Source: Orbilia blumenaviensis (taxonomy: Eukaryota > Ascomycota > Orbiliomycetes > Orbiliales > Orbiliaceae). From it: a stretch of DNA of 64,000 bases. Shown here one piece after another: positions 1 through 10,937 of this stretch (position 1 is the stretch's first letter; the number at the start of each line of letters is the position of its first letter). Location of the stretch: assembly GCA_036872755.1 (NCBI GenBank), contig JAVHNS010000019.1:372001-436000 (forward strand), given 5' to 3'. Under the pieces are notes generated by a model. That model was not told the DNA's origin and ran no database searches. It was given only the letters and a program-made list of their open reading frames with translations. Position numbers and translations under genes: made by a program.

Positions 1-625
1 TTATATTGCATCTCTGTTTTCCCCCATCTCCACATCCATCCTCCGACCGGCGGCATTAGTAGAAGGGAGGGGTTTTCGGCATTGTATTTCTATATACTAC
101 TGGCATATTGTTTCGAGCGTTTCAAAGGTTTCCTTGTTTTTGTTTATGCGCACGATGTTATCGATGAGCGGATATTTTTTTTATTATCTGTTCTTTGTTG
201 GTTATTCAAAGGAACACGAGGATTGTATTTCTTAATGGGTTCCTTTTTTTTTTTTTTGATTGTCTGTAACTCAACTATACCCATACAGCTCATTATCAAT
301 AAATAAAAAAAGTATTATCAAAACAACAGTTAAGGATAGGTGAAACTGAATTCGACTGTATATATAAGTGGGTAGCAGATTTAGACTAAGACGCCAAAGC
401 CAAAGCCACCGACAAAAGGATAATTGTGAATACCATAAAATACCTGGGTCAGAACGAAAGTAACTCCCTTGCACCGCCGCTATACCTCAACCCACCTTGC
501 CAAAACAAAGAAGAAGAAAAAGAAAAAAGGATCCAGAACTCCTGTGAAAGCAAAATTACTAAGAATTTTATATATCCTCCTTGTAAAATAAATAAACCAT
601 GACCTCATAATACTTCGTATTCCCC
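1..625. other. Intergenic, no gene seen
   Basis: A/T-rich stretch left of the first gene. There is an AATAAATAAA motif near 298-306 that could be the polyadenylation region of a plus-strand gene lying outside the window. The short open frames here (74 and 67 codons) are low-complexity and look like chance. Positions closest to 625 are probably the 3' untranslated part of the minus-strand gene at 626-1471. Confidence 0.5.
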
Positions 626-1471
626 TTACAGGTCGTCCAATACCATATCATCAGGGTCATAGCTTGGTGTCGACATAGTAAATGCCATAGGACTGTCAGT
701 TAGGCCCCCTCCGAACTGAACCATACTTTGATCCATCATGATATCGGCAGGTGGCATAGGTTCGGTTCTAATTCCGTCCATGGAGCCACTACTAGCATTG
801 CGCATCATCCTCATCCGTTCTTTCGCTTCCATGATGAGCCTCCTGGTCCCGTTGTCGTCCACGACCCTGTCTGGTGGTCGGTAGAGGATTAGATCCGTTG
901 AGCTCCCAGAACCTGCCCTTGCAGTTGTTAATTTCGTGACACCGGTCCCGGAAGCTGCCGAGGGAGAAGAAGAAGAGGCCTTTAGAACCGCCAAGGGGAT
1001 CCGTGACATCTCACGCTCGACGTCAGAGAGAAATATTATCGGATTGTCCTTTTCGTTCTTAGCGGGTGAGTCCGGATCAGAATCGTCGGACGAAGAGTCG
1101 AGGTCATTCACGAATATCCTATACGGTGTTTCATCGACTTCCATCACCGCCGGTGGAGGAGAAGAAGGGCGCTGGAACGGTGGAGGGGTAAGGTTCCATG
1201 GTTCTCGGATCGTGGCGCCGCTGTTGATTCCATTACTAGTATACCCAGCAAGAGGGTTCCTGGCGGGTGATCCAGTACGTTTTGTGACCTTTGAAGAGCT
1301 ATTTCGAATGTTTAGCTTGCGAAAGCGTTTTGTGAGAGGAGATTCGACGGTTGGTTCGATCTCGGCCTTGCGTTTTCGGAGGTTGTAGGGGATGCTGAGG
1401 GGTGAGAGGGTGGAAGTGGTGGTCATAGAGGGTGCTGAGGGCGAGGAAGGCGGGCTGAAGAATACGGACAT
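626..1471 (-). CDS. Uncharacterised disordered protein, 281 aa
   Basis: Single uninterrupted frame of 281 codons. The family is not recognised. The N-terminus is rich in Ser/Pro/Thr, followed by a basic stretch (NLRKRKAEIEP, then TKRFRKLNIR) that looks like a nuclear localisation signal. An acidic serine run (LDSSSDDSDPDSP) sits near residues 123-136. A more ordered-looking segment around residues 195-225 (LILYRPPDRVVDDNG, then LIMEAKERMRMMRN) has helix-forming composition and is the part most likely to be conserved. The C-terminus is acidic (YDPDDMVLDDL). There is no membrane segment, signal peptide or enzyme motif. The start is the first ATG of the frame. I infer a nuclear, largely unstructured regulatory protein. 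A frame on the opposite strand (936-1388) is a shadow of this one. Confidence 0.6.
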   Translation of the reverse strand: MSVFFSPPSSPSAPSMTTTSTLSPLSIPYNLRKRKAEIEPTVESPLTKRFRKLNIRNSSSKVTKRTGSPARNPLAGYTSNGINSGATIREPWNLTPPPFQRPSSPPPAVMEVDETPYRIFVNDLDSSSDDSDPDSPAKNEKDNPIIFLSDVEREMSRIPLAVLKASSSSPSAASGTGVTKLTTARAGSGSSTDLILYRPPDRVVDDNGTRRLIMEAKERMRMMRNASSGSMDGIRTEPMPPADIMMDQSMVQFGGGLTDSPMAFTMSTPSYDPDDMVLDDL

Positions 1472-3772
1472 TGTGGTGGTGGTTGTGGTGGTTGTAAACG
1501 GTGATGTGATCTGCTGTCCAGCCTTGCACGGGTAGCTGGTTCTTGCCCACCGCCCAGCCTAAAAGGTAGCTCCGGGGCCAAATAGGACTTGAATAGAGCT
1601 AGGGGAAGAGGGAAGGTAGGTAAGCTAGAGGACTGCGAAGTAGCTGCTCTGTTTTAAATTTTGTATTAGATTATAGGTAGTCGGAGAGAATGTCGAAGGT
1701 GCTGGAGCTGGATACAGAGTGAAGAGTGAGTTGGTGGGCAGTGAAGGGTGAATTTGGAGGAGAGGGGGGGGAGCAACAGCTATAAAGCAGTGAGGCGCAT
1801 GATGTCAAAGTGCTGGCAACGGTATAGTACAGTGACGGTATTCCTTTTATTTTTATTTCTATTTTTTTTTTTTTGTTTTATTTTCTTTATTTTCTCTCTT
1901 TCTTGGTTACTGGGCGAAAGTTCGATAGCCTTCTCGAAGCCAACTGGCGATGATGCCTTACAGGGGGGGCAGCCTGAGCTAGCGCCGGTTTCTGGTTCAG
2001 TCAGGCTGATACGCTTTAACCTGTGCGCGCCAAAGATAGATATACGATATAAGATGGTGAGCTTATTCAGTACTATATGAGAATGACTGCACTGGTCGTA
2101 GATTGTATATATATATATATCTATCTATATGCTAGTCTCGGTCCCAGACGCTGTTGACCACAACTGTGTCTATATGCTAAGTAAATAAAGAGTATTTATC
2201 GTGCTTGCCTAGATACTTACCCGCCAAAAGATAGTAAACCGAGAAGAAAAGAAAAAGAAAAGAAAAAGGATAAAGGATAAAGACAAAATGAGATGTGTGA
2301 GAGAGAAAGATATATAGTATATAGAGATATCGAGATATCGAGATATCAGGCCGATTCAGCCTATCTTTGAGACCTCTTACGGACGGCCCAGTGCCAGCCT
2401 TTGTTTGAAGAGTAAAATATGACTCCTTCCGGATTAATGTTTGTGCCCCGCCAAAACACTGCTGCCCTGCCGCCGCCGTTGCCCTGAGCATGGTAGAAAT
2501 TCTTGAGCAGTAGTCGTTTTTCAACGCAGAGCTCTTAATTAGATAGTAGTCATTCTTCCTTCAGTTTCAACCTACAAATCCCCCCGACGCTCTCTTGTTC
2601 CTTCTTCTTTCTCTTTTCTTCCGATCTCCCTCTGGATGACCATCACTCTCCGCCTTCGCAATCTGTCCAGAAGACCATTGAGAACTCCCTCTCTTTGCTG
2701 TCCGTCTACAATCAATCCGCGATCCCCTCAGAGCGTCAACAAATTCCATAGTCTTCCTGATCAGTATCAGCTCCATCAATATCTCAGCGTCGCTACTGCT
2801 TCGGCTGCTGTTAGTGGCGGTTCTGTGTGCGGCAACAACAATTGTGGACAAACAATTTCCTGTTTTGGTTCTGCAACACAAACAACACGCCGTTGCTGTG
2901 TTACCGCAGACACCCCACCAACGTTGAAGAATCACCACCTCCCGCACCTCCAATCTTCAGCATCGCCATCATCTCCCCGTCCTCTTCACCTACCTGCGGA
3001 TCAAACCATCGTAGCTGACTCCGTATTCATCGTCACCAATCTTCGGTAAGTCTATCCATCGTTATCATCATCTACCTCCCTCTTCATCCTCTCCTCGCCT
3101 TCCGTTCTTCTTCTGCTCGTCTTCTGCCTGCAGCTGGTCTTTCTGGATCTCTTGCCTGCTCTTGAGACCTCATGCCCACAATCGCCATCGCCACCTCCCA
3201 CCTACTTTCATCTCCCTAGTTATATACCCACCTCTATCAATTCTCTCCCATCAATCCCTTCCTATTGGCTTCTCCTCATAACTTTACCTTCCATTCGCCA
3301 CCTCCAATCCTTTTCTTTCCACTGCTATTCCCTCTGCTCCCTTCTCCCCTACCTCTTACCATCAAGACACTGCTTCACACGCACATACACACACACACAC
3401 ACACACACTTGTTCCCATCCTTAGTTTTATAGATATATAAACCCCCACAAGCATTCAATTACCCCAAAACACTGTTTTCCCCAGTCTCGTAGTTGTTTTT
3501 CCTATTTATATAAATATATATCGTCTATTTTGACGCCTCTGAGCCCTCAGGCGCTAACGCTAGCTGCTATATTCAGTCCTCGACAAAAGACCTCGCACCT
3601 TTACCTGGAAACACTTGCGTCTAGCTCAAGCTACTCTTCTTATCGGACAACCGTGAACAGTGCGCTCCCGGGAACCAGATCCACTCGGTCTAGGCCTTCC
3701 AGACAATCTTCTGCAAATACTCAAATCTCGCTAGGGTTCGTCTCGAGGCCATTCTCGACTAAATCCTCCACG
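1472..3772. other. Intergenic / ALA1 leader region
   Basis: Promoter and 5' leader territory between the minus-strand gene at 626-1471 and ALA1. It holds an AT dinucleotide run near 2107-2121, a short tandem of 8-bp units (GATATCGA type) near 2320-2347, a pyrimidine-rich stretch from 2570 to 3420, and a CA repeat near 3388-3409. A canonical donor (GTAAGT) lies at 3046-3051. From 3425 the ALA1 frame is open with no ATG until 3773. A TGACTC motif near 3016 resembles a Gcn4/Cpc1 half site. Frames at 2567-2953 (-) and 2636-3049 (+) are not convincing as independent genes. Confidence 0.5.
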
Positions 3773-6700
3773 ATGTCCACCTCAACATCTTCCGCCCAGC
3801 CTGAGGCTGTCGGTCTTACCGCAGCAGAACAGAAATGGCCTGCTTGGAAGGTTAGACAGACTTTCATCGACTATTTCAAGTCGAAGGGGCATGTCTTTTG
3901 TAAGCTGTAATCTCTAAAGGTCTGGGTTTGGCTGTTTATAGATTTTCTAATTCCAAAAAAAACAGACAAGTCATCGCCATGCGTCCCCCTCGACGACAAG
4001 ACATTGCTCTTTGCAAACGCCGGCATGAATCAATTCAAACCAATTTTCCTTGGGACCGTTGACGATAAATCTGACTTCGGCAAACTCAAACGTGCTTGCA
4101 ATACACAAAAGGTAAAAATCACTGCCCTTAGGACACTATGTAATCTCTATACTAACCAGAGTATCAGTGTATCCGCGCAGGAGGGAAACACAACGATCTC
4201 GAAGACGTCGGGTCCGACTCCTACCACCATGTACGCTGCTATTTCCGAGTTTTATTTGCTAGAAACTTTTCTAATCAGTCTGAATCAGACCTTTTTTGAG
4301 ATGCTTGGCAACTGGTCATTCGGAGATTACTTCAAGGAAGATGCGGTCAAAATGTCATGGGAGCTCCTAACGAAAGTTTACGGGCTAGACCCTGATAGAC
4401 TTTATGTCACTTATTTCGAGGGCGACCCTGCTTACGGACTTGAGCCCGACCTAGAGACTAAGGAACTCTGGCGTAAATGCGGCGTTCCAGACGACCACAT
4501 TCTCCCTGGGAATGTCAAGGATAACTTTTGGGAGATGGGTGATCAGGGTCCATGTGGTCCTTGCACGGAAATCCATTTTGACCGAATCGGTGGCCGCAAT
4601 GCTGCTAAGTTGGTCAACAAGGATGATCCTAACGTTCTAGAGATCTGGAATAACGTTTTTATCCAGTTCAATAGAAGCGAGGACAAATCTCTTAAATCAT
4701 TGCCACATAAGCATGTTGACACTGGTATGGGATTTGAAAGACTGGTCTCCATCCTCCAAGAAAAATCTTCGAATTATGACACAGACGTTTTTAAACCTCT
4801 GTTTTCGAAGATCCAAGAAGTCGCCAATATCCGCCCATACAGTGGTAAATTCGGCTCAGAAGACGCCGACTCGATTGACAAGACTTACCGTGTCGTTGCA
4901 GACCATTTAAGGACACTATCTTTCGGTATTGCTGACGGTGGAAGGCCGGATAGCGATGGGCGAGGTTATGTCTTGAGACGTATTGTTCGCCGTGGCTCTC
5001 GATACGCTCGGAAGTTTATGGGGGTTAACATCGGAAAGTTTTTTTCATCATTACTCCCCGCTCTTGTCGAACAAATGGTGAGTACCTAGTCCCAAACGAA
5101 ACAACAGCTTAAAACGTCTGCAGGCACCCTGACAGCTACCTCGTGATACAGGACACCACCTTCCCAGAGCTCCGGGAACACCAAACTGAAATCAAAAAAT
5201 TACTAGACATGGAAGAGGATTCCTTCGCTCGAACCTTAGACAGAGGAGAGAAGAAGTTTGAACAGCTTGCTGAAAACGCTCTTTCTGTCAAAAAGCCAAT
5301 TTCTGGAGAAGAAGTCTGGAAGCTCTACGATACCTTTGGCTTCCCACTGGATCTCACCTACATAATGGCCGAAGAATCTGGTGTGATAATTAACACAGCT
5401 GATGTCTTAGAAGCCGAGAAGCGGGCAAAAGAGATTTCGAAGGTGAAAAAGGCCGTCGATGGGATCACCCGCCTCACGCTTGACGTTCATGCCCTAGCTG
5501 CGCTAAAGGAAGAAAAAATACCCCCAGCAAATGATGATGCCAAATTTTGTAAGTATTCAGGTTTCACAACAGCCAGCTCGCCTAAAACCTCACCTGCTAA
5601 CGAACTAATAGTGTGGGGTGACGAGGCCATCATTCGAGATGCTAAGATTCTAAAAATCTTCGTCAAGGAGGGGTTTGTTCCATCCACTCAAGGGCTAGAA
5701 AAGGGTGTTCAGATCGGAATCCTACTAGACAAGACTTGCCTTTATGGAGAACAGGGAGGTCAAATATACGACTTCGGTACTATTTCCATTCCGGGAAAGA
5801 CTGACTTCTTCGTTGACCACGTCGTCTACCATGGGAGGTACGCCCTCCACTCTGGTACTCTCCTAAAGGGCGCCTTGAAAATTGGCGACGTTGTTCAAGT
5901 CGAGTATGATGAAGTATGTCACAATCCCTCCTCTCTAAAGCGACTATAACCCCACTGACATTTAGTAGGCACGACGCGCTCCTATCCGGGTCAACCACAC
6001 CGCCACTCATGTTCTTAACTATGCCTTGAAAGATGTATTGGCTAAGAACGGTGGTGAAGTCAATCAGCGGGGATCGTTGGTTGACCACCTTAAAACCCGC
6101 TTTGATATTTCTTGGGACGGCCCAATCACCCCGGAGCAGATAGAAAAGGTGGAAAATGAATCCAACTCATATATAAACCAAAAGGTGGTTGTATATACGA
6201 AGGAGATTGATATCAAGACTGCCGAGACTATCACCGGCGTGCGAGCTGTATTCGGCGAGAAATATCCCGATCCTGTTCGCGTCGTCTCGCTCGGGATTGA
6301 CCTCAACCTCATAGTTGAGAACCCCACTAACCCCCAGTGGGCTAATGTTTCCATTGAGTTCTGCGGTGGTACTCACGTGAAAACCGTCTCCGATATTACT
6401 GAGATGGTTATAACTGAAGAAAGCGGCATCGGCAAGGGTATTCGACGAGTGGTTTGCGTAACGAACGAAATCGCTGCATCCATTAGGGTTCTTGAGAAAG
6501 AGCTCGCTGCCCAACTGAAGGAGGTAGATGATATGCCATTTGGTCCCAAAAAAGAAGCTGCTGGCAAAGTCTTCTCTAGCACCCTCAACAGTGCCCAAAT
6601 TGGTATCGTTAAAAAGAACACGATGAAGGCTGAATACGGGAAGATCAACAAGCAGATTATCGATGACGCAAAATCCAGAGCAAAGGGATACCTCGAGAAG

Positions 6701-7145
6701 GCTGAAGCTGCTGTTGTATCTGCTTTCACTGATAATAAGAAGAAGGCCGCTCTCGTCGTTCTGGATTCTGGATCGACTCCGAAGACGTTGACAGACGTCT
6801 TGAAGACTGTTAGCACTTCCTTTAAAGAAAAGGCAGTCTACCTTGTCATTAAACCAGAAGAAGGCGACGCTGAAGCCAAGATTATACACGGGCTCCATGT
6901 ACCACAGGTAGGCCTCATCGTGTCTTAATTTTGAAGATAGTGACAGTCATTAACTTTCTCTCTAGACTTCCGTTCAACAGGGCAAGAATGCCCAATCATT
7001 CACATCGCAAATCAGCGGAATCATTGGCGGCGGTGCTGGCCCGTCTAGAGATGGGAGGACAAGTCAAGGTGCTGGGACCAAGGTCTCTAGCTACGACGAG
7101 GGCATCGAGGCCATCAAAAAAATACTAGGAAATCTTGAGCTCTAA
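3773..7145 (+). CDS. ALA1: Alanyl-tRNA synthetase (AlaRS), dual-targeted candidate
   Basis: Charges tRNA-Ala with alanine. Inferred exons are 3773-3899, 3966-4111, 4168-4230, 4289-5077, 5152-5548, 5612-5913, 5969-6907 and 6966-7145. Phases agree throughout and give 980 aa, close to the roughly 960 aa of other fungal AlaRS. Recognisable blocks are the class II catalytic region ([15 protein letters not shown], then a block including [15 protein letters not shown]), the editing/SerRS-like domain with HTATH (5996-6010), the CGGTH metal-site block (6362-6376), and a Gly-containing C-Ala domain at the end. The ATG at 3773 fits a cytosolic start. Upstream the frame stays open to 3425 without an ATG and encodes an Arg/Ser-rich stretch like a mitochondrial presequence (RPFSTKSS just before the ATG), so a second isoform is likely. 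One intron (5549-5611) is a multiple of three and free of stops. The identity is certain; the exact 5' end is not. Confidence 0.95.
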
Positions 7146-8723
7146 ACACAAACTACTCTCAGCATAGACTTCGGGGTTTCTAGTTAAATAGTTACGGCCC
7201 GAGTTTCTTCTTTCGAAACATTCACCTGTGGTCAGCATATGCTTTTCAATACTTCCTGCAGACCTCCCCCAGACCTTGTGGTTTCATTTCTTTGTTTATA
7301 TTAACTATCACCCTGTTGTACAACTTCTTTGTTTTTCTTAGTGGCTTTCATCCAGGGTCTGAGACTGCAAGCTCTCTTCAATTTTCCGGTTGAGAATGAG
7401 CCCCCTTCATTCTATTTTTTATTTTTCTGTTTATTTTATTTCTACAAGGGATGCTCTCCTCATCAATGGGCACATTTAACTGCCTCTTTTTTTTTTCTCT
7501 TTTTTTTACAGGTGTGCGTTCTCATTGTGTTCATTAACGAGACACTATCATTATTAAGTGGGGCATTCATCTTCCTTCTTGTTCTTCTTCCCCGTTTTCC
7601 GTCGTCGATGCCTTGAGCTCGCTTGTACATTTCGCTCACAATACCATTGCTGCGTGTGCTGCTGCTGCTAGTGATTCCTACAGCGTGGTCTGATCAGCTG
7701 TTGAATGGCCCTTCGGATCTATGGAGAATTTTTATGGCCCTCCTTCTGTTATCATGCTCTCACTTATCCCGCCCCCCTCCTCCTGTAGTTTCCTTACCTT
7801 TTAGACCACAGAAAAGTAATATATGACGATCAAATAGGTGCAGTAAAGCATCAGTTGATTAATCCTTTCCATCTCGTAATTATGAATGTTATGTTATAGA
7901 ATACGCTTACAGACTATCGTTTATTGCAGTCAGATAGAATATATATAGCTATTAATACAAACCCCGCCAATTAATCGTCCAGAAACTTAGTGGGTATAAA
8001 CTCTGGCCGGATTTCTAAAAAGTTTAAGTCTAGAGAAAATGAAAGAAACGGTCTATTTAAGAAAGATGCCTTTCTAAATTGGAAATCTATAAATGTTAAC
8101 AAGCACTGTGGGGGGGGGGGGTATGCTTTATGGAAAGATGTATAGATAGATAGATAGATAGATAGATAGGATGGAATAGTAATTAATTCCCTGCATAGTC
8201 CTTATACCCAACTCTTCGAATTCTCTCTTCCTTCTTGTTCTTCTTAACCTCTGCAGTTGAGCTGGTGAGAAATAAAAAGAAGAAGAAAGGAGGGGGGTAG
8301 GAAAAAAAAAAGTGATATGTACAAATTTTTACGACGTCCACGAAAAAAACAACCGTTTTTCTGGGAATCTTTTTTCAAAAGCAAGAAAAACAAGAAAGTT
8401 AAGTGTTCGTATGATGAAAGAGGAAGTAAATGAGAAAAAAAAGGGGAATTAATGCAACATGTCGATGCGGGTGGGGGGAATCAATGGTGTTAGTAAGAAC
8501 GAGTAGACGAAAAGGTAGATGAAATATAGAAGGGTTGGGGAAGGGGAAGGAAGACCGTCATTAGAACCGTAGAAAAGTAAAAAATAAGAGGCGCACTCCC
8601 GCCTATATACTCAAGTGTATATATATACTAAAACAAATAATAAAGAAAATATCAAGGAAAGGAAATAGAAAGAAAGGAAATGGAGGGGGGGAAGAGGGGG
8701 AGGGGAAGGGGAATTTAATACAG
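7146..8723. other. Intergenic, repeats only
   Basis: Convergent interval between the ends of ALA1 and the minus-strand gene at 8724. It is T-rich at first (probable ALA1 3' UTR), then A/G-rich. It contains a G12 tract at 8110-8121 and a GATA tandem repeat at about 8144-8169. The open frames at 7329-7616 and 7623-7826 are low-complexity and not supported as genes. Confidence 0.5.
8144..8169. repeat. GATA tandem microsatellite
   Basis: About six and a half copies of GATA in the region just after a G12 homopolymer (8110-8121). It is intergenic and probably length-variable. Confidence 0.9.
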
Positions 8724-10034
8724 TTATAACCCAGACGTCGGTGATACCAGCTCCCCTCCAAGCTCCATTCCCAATCCGGTAACCTTCCCCTGTGAGCCCT
8801 GCGAACCCTGAGAACCGTTCATAGGACTCGGGGGCACCAGACCATCGAAATTCAGCCGTCTCCTGGCCTGCATCGTCATCGGTGTCCTCCCGCTCCCTCC
8901 GTTGCCCCACATTCCCTGCGCCGGGCTGGGTGTGATATGCACAAAATCATGGAAGTTGAAACTTCCACTGCCACCTCCACCTCCTCCACCCGGTGTATTC
9001 AGCATTGAGGATGGTAGTGCAGCCGCAGAGCCCTTTGATGGCGGTGTTGATGGTGCGACTGATACGTTTGTTTTTGTCATTGTGTTCGGAGACGGTGATG
9101 TTGCAAGGTATAATAATAAATCTGCACCCTCGCCGTCTGCTTTCCTGCCATTGTTGGTGTTGTTATTGCCTCTGTTGCTGCGTTCTTCTAGTTTTTCACC
9201 AGCAGTGGTGAATACCTGCCGTGCGGGTATTGTCCTATGCGGTGGCGTCCTAGGCGGTGAGGAATGGAATACCGGCTGAGGTTCATAATCCTGGTGATGA
9301 TAGTGGTGACTACGATGACGGCTGTGGCCTATATCCATTGGTGAAGGGCTACCTTTTCTTGGTGAGTTTGTAAACGAAAATTGTGGCTGCGAGTCCATAT
9401 CATAACTGCTGCCATGAGAATGACGGTAATGGTGTGAATGATGATAACCCGGTGACGACTGCGGCAACCTATGTGTTTCCTTCCATCCCCTGTTCTTATT
9501 GTGGTTTCGAAAACTATGCCGTGCGCCTGTTTCATAAATCATATCGACATCCTCTAAATCCTGGTCTTCCATGTTATTGTATAGCAATCCGCCGGCTCCG
9601 TTTCCACTGCCTCCTACTGTTCCTACTATTCCTCTAGTATGATCTCCAAAAGGTGCTGCTGTTCTCGCACGTTTCTTCCTATGCGCCGGGCTGGCTGCAT
9701 TCGAAGAAGATCCATTACTAGTCGGCCGCCGTCTGACATTGCCATTGCTGCTCCCATTGCTCCCATTCAGACTATTACCACCCCTCATGTTATCATTCAT
9801 ATCGTTATTATCGTCAAAATGGTTGTTAATGCCGTTTGTAAAATAGTTATGTTGAAGTGACGACGCTGTTGTAGGCGGTGGCGGTGGCGGCGAGCCTTCT
9901 TGTATAGACTGCATTCGCTTGCGCATGAGGTCCTGGTCGACCCGGGGTTCTATGGTGTCAAGATCGAGGCTCTCCCACCCACGCTGGGTTTTGTAACTGG
10001 CGAGTGCGAGACGGGATTGTAATTGGCGGGCCAT
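8724..10034 (-). CDS. Whi5/Nrm1-like G1/S transcription repressor candidate
   Basis: Single frame of 436 codons. Residues about 3-29 (RQLQSRLALASYKTQRG then WESLDLDTIEP) resemble the short Whi5/Nrm1 motif (LxxRLxLAxYKxxxG) that binds SBF/MBF in fungal G1/S repressors. The remainder is disordered: a proline run, Asn/Gly runs, His-rich and Ser-rich parts and a basic patch (RKKRARTAA). It has many SP/TP sites that would suit CDK phosphorylation, including a block near the C-terminus (FNFHDFVHITPSPAQ) and ARRRLNFDGLVPPSPMNG. No enzymatic domain is present. If the motif call is right, the protein would hold G1/S genes off until CDK acts, with DNA ligase I in this window as a plausible target. The rest of the sequence gives no independent support, so the function is a motif-based inference. 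Confidence 0.5.
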   Translation of the reverse strand: MARQLQSRLALASYKTQRGWESLDLDTIEPRVDQDLMRKRMQSIQEGSPPPPPPTTASSLQHNYFTNGINNHFDDNNDMNDNMRGGNSLNGSNGSSNGNVRRRPTSNGSSSNAASPAHRKKRARTAAPFGDHTRGIVGTVGGSGNGAGGLLYNNMEDQDLEDVDMIYETGARHSFRNHNKNRGWKETHRLPQSSPGYHHSHHYRHSHGSSYDMDSQPQFSFTNSPRKGSPSPMDIGHSRHRSHHYHHQDYEPQPVFHSSPPRTPPHRTIPARQVFTTAGEKLEERSNRGNNNTNNGRKADGEGADLLLYLATSPSPNTMTKTNVSVAPSTPPSKGSAAALPSSMLNTPGGGGGGGSGSFNFHDFVHITPSPAQGMWGNGGSGRTPMTMQARRRLNFDGLVPPSPMNGSQGSQGSQGKVTGLGMELGGELVSPTSGL

Positions 10035-10906
10035 CTATTCATTTTTTTCCAATAAACGAAAAAGAAGAAGAATTCCATAAGTAAGTGTGTTTTCTAATAT
10101 ATATAAATAAAATAATGGATATATTATATAAAGATATATAATTGGAAGTCTTTTGTAGAATTTGTTGGTTTTGGAGAATTATGTGAAGAGTGGTAGAAAT
10201 GGTGTATATAATTATTAGGTAATGGGAAAGTGTGAATATTACCCTCGACACTTTGGCCCGCCGCAGGACCTTCTCTGAAGCTTCTGCTGTTTGCTCGTCG
10301 GTCCATGACCCGGCGAATGACTCTGACTCCATCCAAGTTATTGTTAGAGGTTGTAGCGACGGCGGCGGTTACGGCGTATGTAATATGTATGTGTACGAAT
10401 GTAGGTGTAAATATGTGCGTATCCAGAATAGGTATCCAGGGGGTTGAGGCTGGGGTCGGTATTTTTTTTCTTTCGATTAAAAAAAATGATGAGGTAGGTC
10501 GGTTCTTTGTTCCCCCTGGCTGTTAATTTTTCGATATCCGAGAGTTATAAAAATCGGATATAGATATGTTCAAAAAAAAAAAAATAAAAAAAAGTAAGAA
10601 AGCTTGAAGAGTTCGAGAAGATCAATAGGCAGTTCAGTCCAGCCTGGTCCAGTGCACAAAAAGAAGGCTAAATCGAAACCGGTTTTCTTTTATCCCTCGA
10701 TGGTTGGGGGAAACTTGTTAAAAGAGAAGTTCGTCACGGAGTTATGGTTTTTGTCAAATAAAGAAAAATTAAGATGAAGAGTCGTTAGTTAGTTAACGTT
10801 TATTATCCCGCCCCTCTCACTTTCTTGTGGATAATATCGCAAAACGTAATAATTGATGCTGAAACTCGGTTGTCTCGAGGAGAAATATGTTACCCGTGGA
10901 AACCAC

Positions 10907-10934
<28 letters not shown>
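10907..10934. repeat. A28 homopolymer tract
   Basis: Uninterrupted run of 28 A. It is the first of four similar tracts within 4.4 kb. No retroelement body or target-site duplication was recognised beside it. Confidence 0.9.

Positions 10935-10937
<3 letters not shown>

Noticed and set aside
936..1388. 150-codon frame antisense to the 626-1471 gene
   Set aside because: Shadow of the coding strand; composition follows the opposite gene.
2567..2953. 128-codon minus-strand frame upstream of ALA1
   Set aside because: Cys/Arg-rich, no motif, overlaps the plausible ALA1 leader.
6167..6898. 243-codon antisense frame inside ALA1
   Set aside because: It mirrors conserved AlaRS codons on the other strand, without its own start context or neighbours.
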